A stretch of DNA of 64,000 nt from Endozoicomonas euniceicola (GTDB lineage Bacteria; Pseudomonadota; Gammaproteobacteria; Pseudomonadales; Endozoicomonadaceae): positions 1,953,001-2,017,000 of the forward strand of contig NZ_CP103300.1 in NCBI RefSeq assembly GCF_025562755.1, read 5' to 3'. Positions 53,814-62,804 of the stretch are shown here, one piece after another (position 1 is the stretch's first letter; every line of letters begins with the position of its first letter). Made by a program: the position numbers and the translations under genes. The notes below the pieces were generated by a model, which made no database searches, had not been told where the DNA came from, and worked only from the letters and a program-made list of their open reading frames with translations.

Positions 53814-54695
53814 TTACGCAACAGGCAAGGCATCTTTGCGGATGACCTTCTTTGCTTTTTTGCCTTTACGGATAATGTCGTCTTTCTCAAGCCAGACGAT
53901 GGCACCCGTTGGGCAACGTTCTATGGCAGCTTTTTCTGCCTTGTTATTCTGGGTGTAGTTCACAGTAGCCAGATTGTTACTGATAGCGATCAGGCCTTCT
54001 TTCGCATCCATTTCACAACGGCCACAGGCGGTACAGGCAACGCCGCAGTCGGACTCGGCCTTGTCGCCAAACTCTTTGTTATTGCAGGCAACCCAGAGTT
54101 TATGGCTGATGGGTTGCATGGAGAGCAAGACTCTGGGGCAGGCATCGATGCAATCACCGCAGGCCGTGCATTTTTCTGCATCCACATGGGGCAGGCCATT
54201 GCGATCAAGATAGATGGCATCGAACTGACAGCTGACGACACAGTCACCCTGTCCCAGACAGCTCCAGTTACAGCCTTTACCACCACCGGCCACCAGGTCG
54301 GCGGCACGACAGCCTTCCATGCCTTCATAATGAGCGCGCTGCCAGGCCACGTGTGAACCACCGGCACAGGCGACACGGGGCAACTGTTTCTCGGCAATGC
54401 TCATGGTGACACCGAGCAGGCTGGCGATGTCTTTATTTTTATCACTGGAATTGGCGGTACACTGACCGGGCTGGAAAGTCCCTGCCACCAGCCCTTCAGC
54501 AAAGGCGCGGCAACCGGGAGAACCACAGGCGCCGCAATTAGCCCTTGGCAAGAGGTCTTCAACTTCATCAATACGGGGGTCTTCAAAGACATACAGGCGT
54601 TTATTGGCAACGATAAGCAATACAGCCAGCAACCCACCTAATACGGCCATAAAGCCTGTGGCGCTGGTGATAATAAGACTGGTATCCAATCGCAC
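53814..54695 (-). CDS. rnfB: Rnf complex ferredoxin-like subunit RnfB, one cluster missing
   Basis: 293 residues from GTG, first gene of the operon. A membrane helix (about 8-30) leads to the CGACGSPGC cluster motif (about 55), then the CNWSCLGQGDC...C and CTACGDCIDACP clusters. It is of the longer, anaerobe-like RnfB type. The last ferredoxin domain is unusual: CTACGRC (about 222-229) and the final RCP (about 260) keep the four ligands of one cluster, while all four ligands of its partner are absent. It takes electrons from ferredoxin and passes them to the membrane core. Direct transfer from the PFOR made by the next gene is likely. Confidence 0.92.
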   Translation of the reverse strand: MRLDTSLIITSATGFMAVLGGLLAVLLIVANKRLYVFEDPRIDEVEDLLPRANCGACGSPGCRAFAEGLVAGTFQPGQCTANSSDKNKDIASLLGVTMSIAEKQLPRVACAGGSHVAWQRAHYEGMEGCRAADLVAGGGKGCNWSCLGQGDCVVSCQFDAIYLDRNGLPHVDAEKCTACGDCIDACPRVLLSMQPISHKLWVACNNKEFGDKAESDCGVACTACGRCEMDAKEGLIAISNNLATVNYTQNNKAEKAAIERCPTGAIVWLEKDDIIRKGKKAKKVIRKDALPVA

Positions 54696-55120
54696 TCCCC
54701 CATCTGTTGTTCAGATCAGGTCTTCCGTCGTTTTATTTTCAGACTGTTTGCGGAAGAGGTAGTCAGGCTTCGAAACAGAGCAAAAAATTATTCATGGAAA
54801 TACGCTGTCCGATATTTATTCAGAACCTGGCGGTGTTCTTATTTATTAATATGGTGGGAATTGTTAATGAGTTTGTTAATCAATGATTTGATATGGGTCA
54901 GTTTTTGTTTCTATTTGTGAACATTGATGAGCCCACAATGTAAAAACACGCTATGTGTAAGCATTATTAAATGCGAATGATTATTTTTTTGACTTTGTAT
55001 CGTTGTTTAATCTCTGACTTCGGAAAAGGTTTTGGTTTGAGTCTGATTGATTGGAAATAATTCAACCGTTGATTTAATGTAGAAGTAGGCTCAAAGAAAA
55101 AAACATTAATATATGAGCGT
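54696..55120. other. Divergent promoter region between rnfB and the lipoprotein gene
   Basis: About 425 bases, strongly AT-rich from about 54780 to 55110, between two divergent genes, so it should contain promoters for both. An ATCAATGATTTGAT element at 54879-54892 has the FNR half-sites in the wrong order. I see no convincing FNR box, open frame or terminator. Confidence 0.5.
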
Positions 55121-55981
55121 ATGAATACCTTAAAAAAAAGAGTCTACAGCCTGCTTCTTCTATTTTCGCTACCCTTCCTGCACAGCTGCTCAACCTCCTA
55201 TGTTTATAACAACCTGGACTGGCTGGTGCACTGGTATGTGGACGATTATGTAGAGTTGACCTCCGGGCAGAAGAAGGACTTTGACAAGCGTTTCAGCCAG
55301 TTGCAGCAGTGGCATAAAGAGAGCGAACTTCAGGATTATCAACAGTGGCTTGAGGGTATTCGGGAACAGTTATCGCAGCCGCAGTTATCCCGGAAAGATA
55401 TTCTGGTTTCTGTACGCTCTCACCGTCAGAAAGTAATGATGTTCCGGGATCGTTTAATTGCCCGGGCAGAACCTCATTTACTGCATTTGCTGGAACAGTT
55501 ATCTGAACAGCAAAGGCAGGAATTAACCAATAATATCAGTAAGCAAATGCTGAAACGTTATGAATCCCGTCTGGTTATGAGCCGGAAAGAGTGGGAACAA
55601 GACAAAATGGCCCGAATGAAAAAAAGGTTAAAGCCATGGGTTGGCAGCCTGAACCGGAATCAAAAGAAGGCGTTAAAAAGCTGGGCTGGAAACTTACATA
55701 ACCTTGAGCAGCAAAACCGTGAATTCAGGCTTAACTGGTTAGCCCGGTTAACCGAACTCCGGGCCGTACCATTACCCCAAAGACACGAGAAGCTAAAAGA
55801 GCTGCTGGCAAACCCTGACCGACTCAGGAAACCTGATCATTTGCAGCGGCTGATGGAGAATCGTGAGCTGACAGACGCTGCTATTGCCGAGGTCATTGCC
55901 CTTCGCAGCAATCAGCAGAATAAGGTTGCCCTGGCTGAGATTAAACAATGGTTACAGCGTATCAAAAGCGGGAGAAGCTGA
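55121..55981 (+). CDS. DUF6279-type outer-membrane or periplasmic lipoprotein
   Basis: 286 residues. A lipoprotein signal peptide ends in the lipobox FLHSC (Cys23). The mature start YNNLDWLVHWYVDDYVELTSGQKKDF is characteristic of the DUF6279 family; the rest is almost wholly helical, rich in Gln/Arg/Lys/Leu, and resembles periplasmic helical chaperone-like folds. Function unknown in the family. It is divergent from rnfB and lies 127 bases upstream of the deubiquitinase gene on the same strand. Confidence 0.85.
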   Translation: MNTLKKRVYSLLLLFSLPFLHSCSTSYVYNNLDWLVHWYVDDYVELTSGQKKDFDKRFSQLQQWHKESELQDYQQWLEGIREQLSQPQLSRKDILVSVRSHRQKVMMFRDRLIARAEPHLLHLLEQLSEQQRQELTNNISKQMLKRYESRLVMSRKEWEQDKMARMKKRLKPWVGSLNRNQKKALKSWAGNLHNLEQQNREFRLNWLARLTELRAVPLPQRHEKLKELLANPDRLRKPDHLQRLMENRELTDAAIAEVIALRSNQQNKVALAEIKQWLQRIKSGRS

Positions 55982-56108
55982 GGGTCTGAACGGGGCATTT
56001 TCAGGATAGAGTAAAAGGCTCAAAAAGATCGGCTGATCTACCAGAAGTTAATGGGCTGCTAACCGATAAACCGATTATGAATCAACGGATCAGGCAGGCT
56101 TAAAACCA

Positions 56109-58703
56109 ATGACGCAGCCATTTAACCCCTTAGCGTTCAATCAGTCCGGTATTGCCCAAGAGCAATCATCTGCCAATATCATGTGCTTTTCGGGCCAGAA
56201 ACAGCTTGGAACCGAAGAAAAAGGAATATTCTGGCAGAGCGGTGAGGCAAAAAAGTTTGGTCGGGCCGTAAAGCTCTTTATTCATCGACGGCAACAATTG
56301 GCCAGCAAGCTGAACATTCCGGAATATCAGGATCAGCAGGCGATCTCTAAGTTAGATTTAAATGAACGTTCCGTCACAGTGGTGAACCGGGAACAGTGCA
56401 AAAATCTAGTTAACCTCTATCAGGAAGAACCCATAAACCCAATTCACCAGGCAGAGATTGATTTACTGGAAGCCTTCGTTAGCAATGATAAGGATGAGTT
56501 GAATAAAGCACTGGATCGTTTGCAGGGTCTTTTTCAACTCTATTTCCCGGATGACTGGGAGGAAAAATACGAAGCTTTTTTGCAAAACGAATCAAAAGAG
56601 ATACTGCGGTTGGGTCAGGCGCACACTGATCAGTGGTTTCTTACCAGACTGCTGTTCGGCAAGCCCAAATTCAAGCAGATGATGTTAGCGCTGGACAAGA
56701 AAATAACCCGGCAGCAGGAGGCACTGAAAAAGCTTAAGCAGGATCGTATTATTCAGCGCCATTTAGAGCAAAGGCGCACTCCCCCTCCAGCACAAGACCA
56801 AAATATTACCAGACGGCCTTTGCGCAATCGACGCGCTGCCCCTGTCGCCAACAATCACCCCAATCAACTTTCCGGGCAGAATGCACCAGAACCTCGTACA
56901 GAAGCGCAAAAAGCGGTCTCTGCCCCCGTTGCCAAAGAGTCCGAAGAGATAAAGCAACAGCTGGCCTTTCAGATCGCTCGGGATCGCTCCAAAGCGATAA
57001 AAGCTGAAGACTACGAGGACGCAATAACATATGACCTGTTAAACAGCGAAATGGTAGAAGACCTGCTGCAAGAAGGTGATATCAGTCCGGCTGTGGAGAC
57101 ATTTTCGGAGCTGCTTCAGGCAGTAAGGTCGGACGTTCGGGTAAGCCGCGCTCCCGCATCCGCAGCGAAGCAGCACCTGATGGCGAGGCTGAGGCTTGAA
57201 AAAGATGCCACTGGAAATCCCCTGTTTCAATCGGAAGATGAATTCAGACAGCTGTTTGCCGGGTTACCTGAAGGCTCGGTAACTATTGATAGGGCGGTCA
57301 GCTCCCTAAAACACTTTCGCAAGCTGCAACACTATCAGGACATGATCGGTGTGCGGTTTACGCCCGACATGTATTCGATTCTGCTGCATTCGAACGCCCT
57401 GGAAGACGACGCCATGGAGTTGAATCCTGCCGGATTAGACGCCGATGTCTATGCCCAGTTAAATACGCCCGAAAATCGAACCCAGATGCGCAGAGAGGCG
57501 TTATTAAACGCCTTTAAAACGGTTGGAAAGTATAAGGACGTTGTACCGGAGAGAACCGCGATCGATCAGATTCGTGAGGCCGATATGCAGCCTTATGCAT
57601 CAGGGCTCTACAACTGGGGGAATAACTGTTTTATGAACGCCTCCCTGCAGATGATTGCCGCCCAGATGGCTGCCCCGGAGCTGTCGGATGTAGTGCTTGA
57701 TTATCAGCCCATAGGGCTCACTGAAGACCAGACAATGCTCTACCTCCAGCTGCAACAAAGCTTTCTGAATGTGTGTGACGCTATCAACGACCGTAGTCAT
57801 CGTCCTGTCGCACTGGTCAGCCTGCAACGTCAGTTTATGCAGGACTATCTGAGATACAGTCAGGCAACCGGCAGACAATCAGCGTCTTTTATTCTTACTG
57901 ACCAGCAGCCCGATAATCTTCGCCCTACCCTGATTCCCCAGCAGGACCCCCATGAGTTTTTAAATGACCTTGCGGATATTTTTGGCTTGAGCCGCCACCC
58001 TGAATGCAGTGTGCGTCTGTATGATCATAAAAAAATGATGTATCAGGGCCAGGAAAGGCTAAGAAAAACAGTGGATGATGACCAGAATGCCCTTTTGCCC
58101 ATTGCCGTGAACCGGCAGGGCTCCAAAACCATTAACCGATGCATTTCTGCTCATCTCTCTGAGGAAAAGCTGGATGAATTTAATCAGTTCAAATGGGATC
58201 GGGCTGATAAAGCCAGAGCCGGACTGACAGACAGAGATCAGGTTGATACGCTCAAACAACAGGTGTTCGTCAGTACCGGCCAAAAGCCACCGGAACGGCT
58301 TATGCTGCAAATGAAAATCTTTGAGTTTGAAGGTGGCAGGGCCAACAAACTCAACGAAGAAGCAGCGACTTTGATGAATTACTCGGGAAATCGGGTTCGC
58401 ATTCCGATCGCACGAAGCCCTGACAGTGAACCAGAAAATCATGAATACCAGATGACCGGTATCGTTTGCCACCGGGGCAGCTCATCAACTTCCGGCCATT
58501 ATGTCAGCCTTCGGTTTGAGGGTGATCAGGTGATTGTCTGCGATGATGACGTGGTTCTGGAGTTAAATGAATATGCCCGTTTCCGGGGCAGGCCACCTTA
58601 TAAAAACTGGAAGGATTTTTGTGCGAAGGAAAAGTTATCAGGTTATTTGTTTTCGCTGAAAAAAGTACAGGGGAAAAAACATTCTGTTATGGAAGGCGGC
58701 TGA
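56109..58703 (+). CDS. Ubiquitin-specific protease (USP/C19)-like protein, putative host-directed effector
   Basis: 864 residues without a signal peptide. The C-terminal half (about 498-855) is a USP domain: the Cys box GLYNWGNNCFMNASLQ with Cys507 (eukaryotic form GLxNLGNTCYMNSxLQ), a QQDPHEFL line, and the His box YQMTGIVCHRGSSSTSGHYV with His797, followed by VIVCDDDVV with the expected acidic residue. The N-terminal 490 residues are helical and charged, with a Pro/Arg-rich basic patch (RRPLRNRRAA, about 239-248). USPs remove ubiquitin from proteins; bacteria have no ubiquitin, so host-cell action is inferred. The delivery route is not visible and no type III or IV secretion genes lie nearby. 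The Zn-binding CxxC pairs of many USPs are not obvious. Confidence 0.87.
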   Translation: MTQPFNPLAFNQSGIAQEQSSANIMCFSGQKQLGTEEKGIFWQSGEAKKFGRAVKLFIHRRQQLASKLNIPEYQDQQAISKLDLNERSVTVVNREQCKNLVNLYQEEPINPIHQAEIDLLEAFVSNDKDELNKALDRLQGLFQLYFPDDWEEKYEAFLQNESKEILRLGQAHTDQWFLTRLLFGKPKFKQMMLALDKKITRQQEALKKLKQDRIIQRHLEQRRTPPPAQDQNITRRPLRNRRAAPVANNHPNQLSGQNAPEPRTEAQKAVSAPVAKESEEIKQQLAFQIARDRSKAIKAEDYEDAITYDLLNSEMVEDLLQEGDISPAVETFSELLQAVRSDVRVSRAPASAAKQHLMARLRLEKDATGNPLFQSEDEFRQLFAGLPEGSVTIDRAVSSLKHFRKLQHYQDMIGVRFTPDMYSILLHSNALEDDAMELNPAGLDADVYAQLNTPENRTQMRREALLNAFKTVGKYKDVVPERTAIDQIREADMQPYASGLYNWGNNCFMNASLQMIAAQMAAPELSDVVLDYQPIGLTEDQTMLYLQLQQSFLNVCDAINDRSHRPVALVSLQRQFMQDYLRYSQATGRQSASFILTDQQPDNLRPTLIPQQDPHEFLNDLADIFGLSRHPECSVRLYDHKKMMYQGQERLRKTVDDDQNALLPIAVNRQGSKTINRCISAHLSEEKLDEFNQFKWDRADKARAGLTDRDQVDTLKQQVFVSTGQKPPERLMLQMKIFEFEGGRANKLNEEAATLMNYSGNRVRIPIARSPDSEPENHEYQMTGIVCHRGSSSTSGHYVSLRFEGDQVIVCDDDVVLELNEYARFRGRPPYKNWKDFCAKEKLSGYLFSLKKVQGKKHSVMEGG

Positions 58704-58879
58704 CTGTGTCAATTAAAGTATACCTGAAAACGTTTACAACAAAATTGCTGCAAAACGCTGTTTCAAATCAATTTTTTTTGTTGATCATCTTTCAATAATA
58801 AAAAGAAAAACGACTGAGTCAGGAGTGGTTGCGTTATGTACCCACGTTGTAATGAGTCTTAAATAATTATTGAAAACAG

Positions 58880-61800
58880 ATGAATCACATTTTTAAGAAA
58901 GTGGGCCTGGCTGCCTGTATAGCCAGTGCAACCCTTATCATGGCGGGTTGTAACAATAATGATGACGACGACGAAAAACCTTCACCAACACCACCCGTTC
59001 CCGAATTAAAAGACGATCAGGTGGCTGTCTTTTATAAGCGCGCAGGCGGGGATTACGAAGGCTGGGGGCTTCACCTCTGGGATGATCTCGGTGATAACGA
59101 TCTGGCAGAAGGTGTTGCTACCGACTGGAACGAACCTCTGCTGCGAACGGGCATTCATGAGACCCATGGCGCTTATTACCTTATCGACTTGAAGGCTAAG
59201 AGAAACGACAAGCAGGATTTTAAGTTCATTATTAAAAATGGTGATGAGAAAAACTGCGGCTCTGACTTAACTTACTCCGTCAAACAGTTTGCCGAAGACG
59301 TCTATGCCATCGAAGGCAGTTGCGATCTGTCCACTGACCCTGTGCCTATCCCTTTGCTGAAAGGTGCCGCAGCGCATCTGCTGAATGGCGGTGAGCTGGT
59401 GTGGAATATTCCCGCCGGTGCAACAAAAGTTCAACTCCTGTCTTCAAAAGATGGCCGTATCGTGACGGATTCATCAGGAGAAAAGCTGACTGGTTACGAT
59501 AACCAGATCAATCTGGAAAACGGTGGCACCCTGGACAAAGACAATGCCAGCCGTTATCCGGGTTTCGTGGGCATGAGCTTATGGCGTTTACCCAATGATG
59601 TCGATGTTAAAAGTCTGGTGACAGACCAGCTGGTGGCTGCTGCCGTCAATGCTGACGGTAAAGTTATACAGGCGACCCGCATACAGTTCCCGTTTGCTTT
59701 GGATGCCCTGTTTTATGACAACACCGGTCTGAAAGATACTAAGCTGGGTGCGACCTATGAAGAGGGTGGAAAGGTCAACATTCGTCTCTGGGCTCCGACT
59801 GCCAGAAATGTAAAAATTCAGGTTTCAGACACTCCTGATGTTAACAACAGCAGCTTCCAGTCAATGAAGCGTGATGACAATACCGGTGTCTGGAGCTTCA
59901 GTGGCGATGAATCGGAGCTGGATCGCAAGTTCTATCGCTATGAAGTTGAAGTGTATCACCGCAGTACGGGCAAAGTGGAAACCAGTCGAGTCACTGATCC
60001 TTATTCCCTGACAGTAACAACCAATGGTCAGTTCACACAGGTGGTCGACCTGAATGACTCTGACCTGAAACCGGGTGGTTGGGACAATATCGATCAATCC
60101 CGTCCGGATGATATTGTCGTCTATGAAACCCATATCCGTGATATCAGCCTTTCTGATAAAAATGCGGGTAGCTTCAATACTGAAAACAACGGCAAATACC
60201 GGGCATTTACAGAGTCAGACCGTGCCAGCATGAAGCACTTGAAGTCTCTGCGTGAGAGTGGCCTGACTTATTTGCAGGTATTGCCAGCCTTTGATATTGC
60301 TACAGTGGATGAAGACCCGAACAAGGTCGTTAATCTGGATGACCAGTTCAGCAAGCTCTGTGAACTGAACCCTGCTGTTAAAGACAGTGAGTTTGGTGGT
60401 GACTGTGGTTCAGCTATGACGCTGGGAGAAGCCCTGGACAAAGCCAGACAGGGTGGTGATGACAAGCCCCAGGCTCTGAACGCCTACGTGCGTATGCACG
60501 ACAGCTTCAACTGGGGTTACGATCCATTCCATTACACAGCGCCAGAAGGCAGCTATACGGTGGGTGGTGAGCCGGTTAATCGTGTGATGCAGTTCCGGGA
60601 AATGGTGAAAGCCCTGAACGATATGGATATCCGTGTTGCCATGGACGTGGTTTACAACCACACCAACGCAGCGGGTCTGGCAGAAAAATCGGTACTGGAT
60701 AAAATCGTTCCTGACTATTACCAGCGCCTGAGTACCACGACAGGTGACGTTGACCACATGTCCTGCTGTCCGGGTACTGCCAGTGAGCAGGCGATGATGG
60801 AAAAACTGATGGCGGATTCTCTGGAAGTGTGGGCTCGTGACTACAAGATCGACGCTTTCCGTTTTGACCTCATGGGGCTGCACACCAAGGCAAATATGGA
60901 GACGATTAAAAAGAGACTCGAAGCCATTAACCCTCATATTTACCTGTACGGTGAAGGTTGGGATATGCAGTTCCAGAAAAACTACGGTCAGGAAGCAGCC
61001 ACTCAGCTGAATATGTGCGGTGCTGGCATTGGTACATTCAGTGACCGCGCCCGTGACGCCATTCGCGGTGGTGGTCCGTTTGATAGCGGCAACAAAATCC
61101 GTGAGACTCAAGGGTTAGGCAGTGGTGCCTGGGGGGTTCTGAATGAGCTTAACCAGTCTCCGGACAAAGATGCCCTGCTAAACGGCACAGACATCATTCG
61201 TCTGGGCATGGCGGGCAACCTGAAAGACTTCACTTTTACCAACTACAAGGGAGAAACGGTCAAAGGTGAAAAGGTTGATTATAACGGCGCACCCGCTGGT
61301 TACACCGAGAGCCCGATTGAGGTGGTGAACTATGTATCCAAGCACGACAACCAGACACTTTGGGATAATACCCAATACAAGCTGGCTAATCAGCTGACCA
61401 CTGACCAGCGGGTTCAGATGCAGGTGCTGGCACAGGCTATTCCGGTTCTGAGTCAGGGTGTCCCCTTTATTCATCTGGGTGCTGAACTGCTGCGTTCCAA
61501 GTCCATGCAGCGTGACAGTTACGATTCCGGCGACTGGTACAACAAGGTCGATTTTGACATTGAAAATCCTGACTGGAATAACAACTGGAACGTTGGACTG
61601 CCAAGAGAGGACAAAGATAAGGACAACTGGGACTTGATTCGTACAGTCACAGGGAATGAGAAAACTGTCGTTAAGTCAGAACATGCTCAGCTGTCCAGCG
61701 CACTGATGCAGGAGTATCTGCAAATAAGGAAATCCAGTCCGTTGTTCCGTCTGAAAACTTTGGAAGACGTACAGCAGATGGTTAAGTTCCATAACACCGG

Positions 61801-62050
61801 CGAGAAACAAACCGAAGGCGTGATTGTTATGGAACTGGACGACACTAAAGGATTAGATGGCGACTACGAAAGCATTGTTGTGATGATTAATGCGACAGCC
61901 AAAGCGCAAAAGCATGATTTTGCTAAAGACGGCTATACGTTACATCCGGTTCAGCAGAACTCTGCATCCGGTGTCGTTAAGTCAGCAGCGTTTAACAACA
62001 AAGCGTTTGTGGTTCCGGCAAGAACGGTTTCTGTTTTTGTAAAGCCCTAA
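58880..62050 (+). CDS. pulA: Pullulanase-type alpha-1,6-glucosidase lipoprotein
   Basis: 1056 residues. A lipoprotein signal ends in LIMAGC, followed by an acidic/Pro linker. A CBM41-like starch-binding domain (about 48-150; VAVFYKRAGGDYEGWGLHLW), further beta domains and a GH13 catalytic domain follow. Conserved regions: VAMDVVYNHT, DAFRFDLMG with the nucleophile Asp663, YLYGEGWD with the acid/base Glu692, and YVSKHDNQTLWD with Asp823. It cleaves alpha-1,6 branches of pullulan, starch or glycogen at the cell surface or in the periplasm, which would suit use of host glycogen. It is monocistronic, ending at a strong terminator shared with ecotin. Confidence 0.93.
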   Translation: MNHIFKKVGLAACIASATLIMAGCNNNDDDDEKPSPTPPVPELKDDQVAVFYKRAGGDYEGWGLHLWDDLGDNDLAEGVATDWNEPLLRTGIHETHGAYYLIDLKAKRNDKQDFKFIIKNGDEKNCGSDLTYSVKQFAEDVYAIEGSCDLSTDPVPIPLLKGAAAHLLNGGELVWNIPAGATKVQLLSSKDGRIVTDSSGEKLTGYDNQINLENGGTLDKDNASRYPGFVGMSLWRLPNDVDVKSLVTDQLVAAAVNADGKVIQATRIQFPFALDALFYDNTGLKDTKLGATYEEGGKVNIRLWAPTARNVKIQVSDTPDVNNSSFQSMKRDDNTGVWSFSGDESELDRKFYRYEVEVYHRSTGKVETSRVTDPYSLTVTTNGQFTQVVDLNDSDLKPGGWDNIDQSRPDDIVVYETHIRDISLSDKNAGSFNTENNGKYRAFTESDRASMKHLKSLRESGLTYLQVLPAFDIATVDEDPNKVVNLDDQFSKLCELNPAVKDSEFGGDCGSAMTLGEALDKARQGGDDKPQALNAYVRMHDSFNWGYDPFHYTAPEGSYTVGGEPVNRVMQFREMVKALNDMDIRVAMDVVYNHTNAAGLAEKSVLDKIVPDYYQRLSTTTGDVDHMSCCPGTASEQAMMEKLMADSLEVWARDYKIDAFRFDLMGLHTKANMETIKKRLEAINPHIYLYGEGWDMQFQKNYGQEAATQLNMCGAGIGTFSDRARDAIRGGGPFDSGNKIRETQGLGSGAWGVLNELNQSPDKDALLNGTDIIRLGMAGNLKDFTFTNYKGETVKGEKVDYNGAPAGYTESPIEVVNYVSKHDNQTLWDNTQYKLANQLTTDQRVQMQVLAQAIPVLSQGVPFIHLGAELLRSKSMQRDSYDSGDWYNKVDFDIENPDWNNNWNVGLPREDKDKDNWDLIRTVTGNEKTVVKSEHAQLSSALMQEYLQIRKSSPLFRLKTLEDVQQMVKFHNTGEKQTEGVIVMELDDTKGLDGDYESIVVMINATAKAQKHDFAKDGYTLHPVQQNSASGVVKSAAFNNKAFVVPARTVSVFVKP

Positions 62051-62078
62051 GTAAAGCAATACCAGACTGCCAATGCTG

Positions 62079-62113
62079 AAAAAAACGGGGAGTTACGCAA
62101 CTCCCCGTTTTTT
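62079..62113. terminator. Bidirectional terminator between pulA and ecotin
   Basis: An 11-bp perfect stem AACGGGGAGTT/AACTCCCCGTT with a 4-base loop, flanked by an A-run on the left and a T-run on the right. It functions in both directions between the converging stops at 62050 and 62127. Confidence 0.95.
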
Positions 62114-62126
62114 GGTCACCAGACAA

Positions 62127-62624
62127 TTACCCTGCAGGCGCTTCAATACTGGCCTCTTCAGGGTTTACCCGCCAGATTTTGTAATCCAGAGTCATACCGT
62201 TTTCTACAAAAACAACCAGAGGCATACGGTCGTTGTAGCGCATGTCCTGCAGTTGATCATCGCCGGCAATGACTTTCATTTCCTGAACTCCTGCCGGGCA
62301 GGCCATCATCGTCATCACAGGATCGATGTTAAACTCGCTGATTTTGTAGTAGGAGTAGCCCCAGCCCTCAACGTTGCCTTTTTCCACTGCAACATTTGCT
62401 GATTGTATATTGCAATCCCCCTGAACCACCCGGCCCGGAAGCAGATCCAGGCGAGCTTCACCCTCCAGTTTAGGTAAGCGGATAACATGGCGAGTGTAGC
62501 CTTCGAATTTTGCCGGAAACATATCGATGGACATGTTCTGGGCTTCAGAGGTTTCGGTAGCAAAGGTGACAGTGCTGGTAGCGGCAAGCAGGGCGATGTA
62601 GCTGGCTTCGATAAATTTTTTCAT
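62127..62624 (-). CDS. eco: Ecotin, periplasmic serine protease inhibitor
   Basis: 165 residues from the ATG at 62624; the frame is open further upstream, but this methionine starts a normal signal peptide (MKKFIEASYIALLAA, cut near TFA). Ecotin landmarks are intact: the two disulfide cysteines (GDCNIQ, MMACP), EGWGYSYYKI, the reactive loop MTMMACPAG with the P1 methionine, and the MRYNDRMPLVVFV line. The dimer inhibits trypsin-like and elastase-like proteases, in the gut or during attack by host neutrophil enzymes. Codon and base use resemble the neighbours. It is convergent with pulA. Confidence 0.93.
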   Translation of the reverse strand: MKKFIEASYIALLAATSTVTFATETSEAQNMSIDMFPAKFEGYTRHVIRLPKLEGEARLDLLPGRVVQGDCNIQSANVAVEKGNVEGWGYSYYKISEFNIDPVMTMMACPAGVQEMKVIAGDDQLQDMRYNDRMPLVVFVENGMTLDYKIWRVNPEEASIEAPAG

Positions 62625-62804
62625 TACTGGAACTAAACAGAAAAGCAGAGAGTTTTGAGTGCATGCAAGTATGCATGAAAGGTCAGCCAGAAACACCTTC
62701 AACTACGCGTATTTACCTTCTTTTTGCGAAAAGCCCCTGCCCTCAGGGCAGGTGGCTTACGGCGAAAATGCTAAGAAACAAACAGTTGAGCTTCCGTTTT
62801 TATG

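Noticed and set aside
54879..54892. FNR-like palindrome before rnfB
   Set aside because: The half-sites are in the order ATCAA-TTGAT, the reverse of the FNR consensus.
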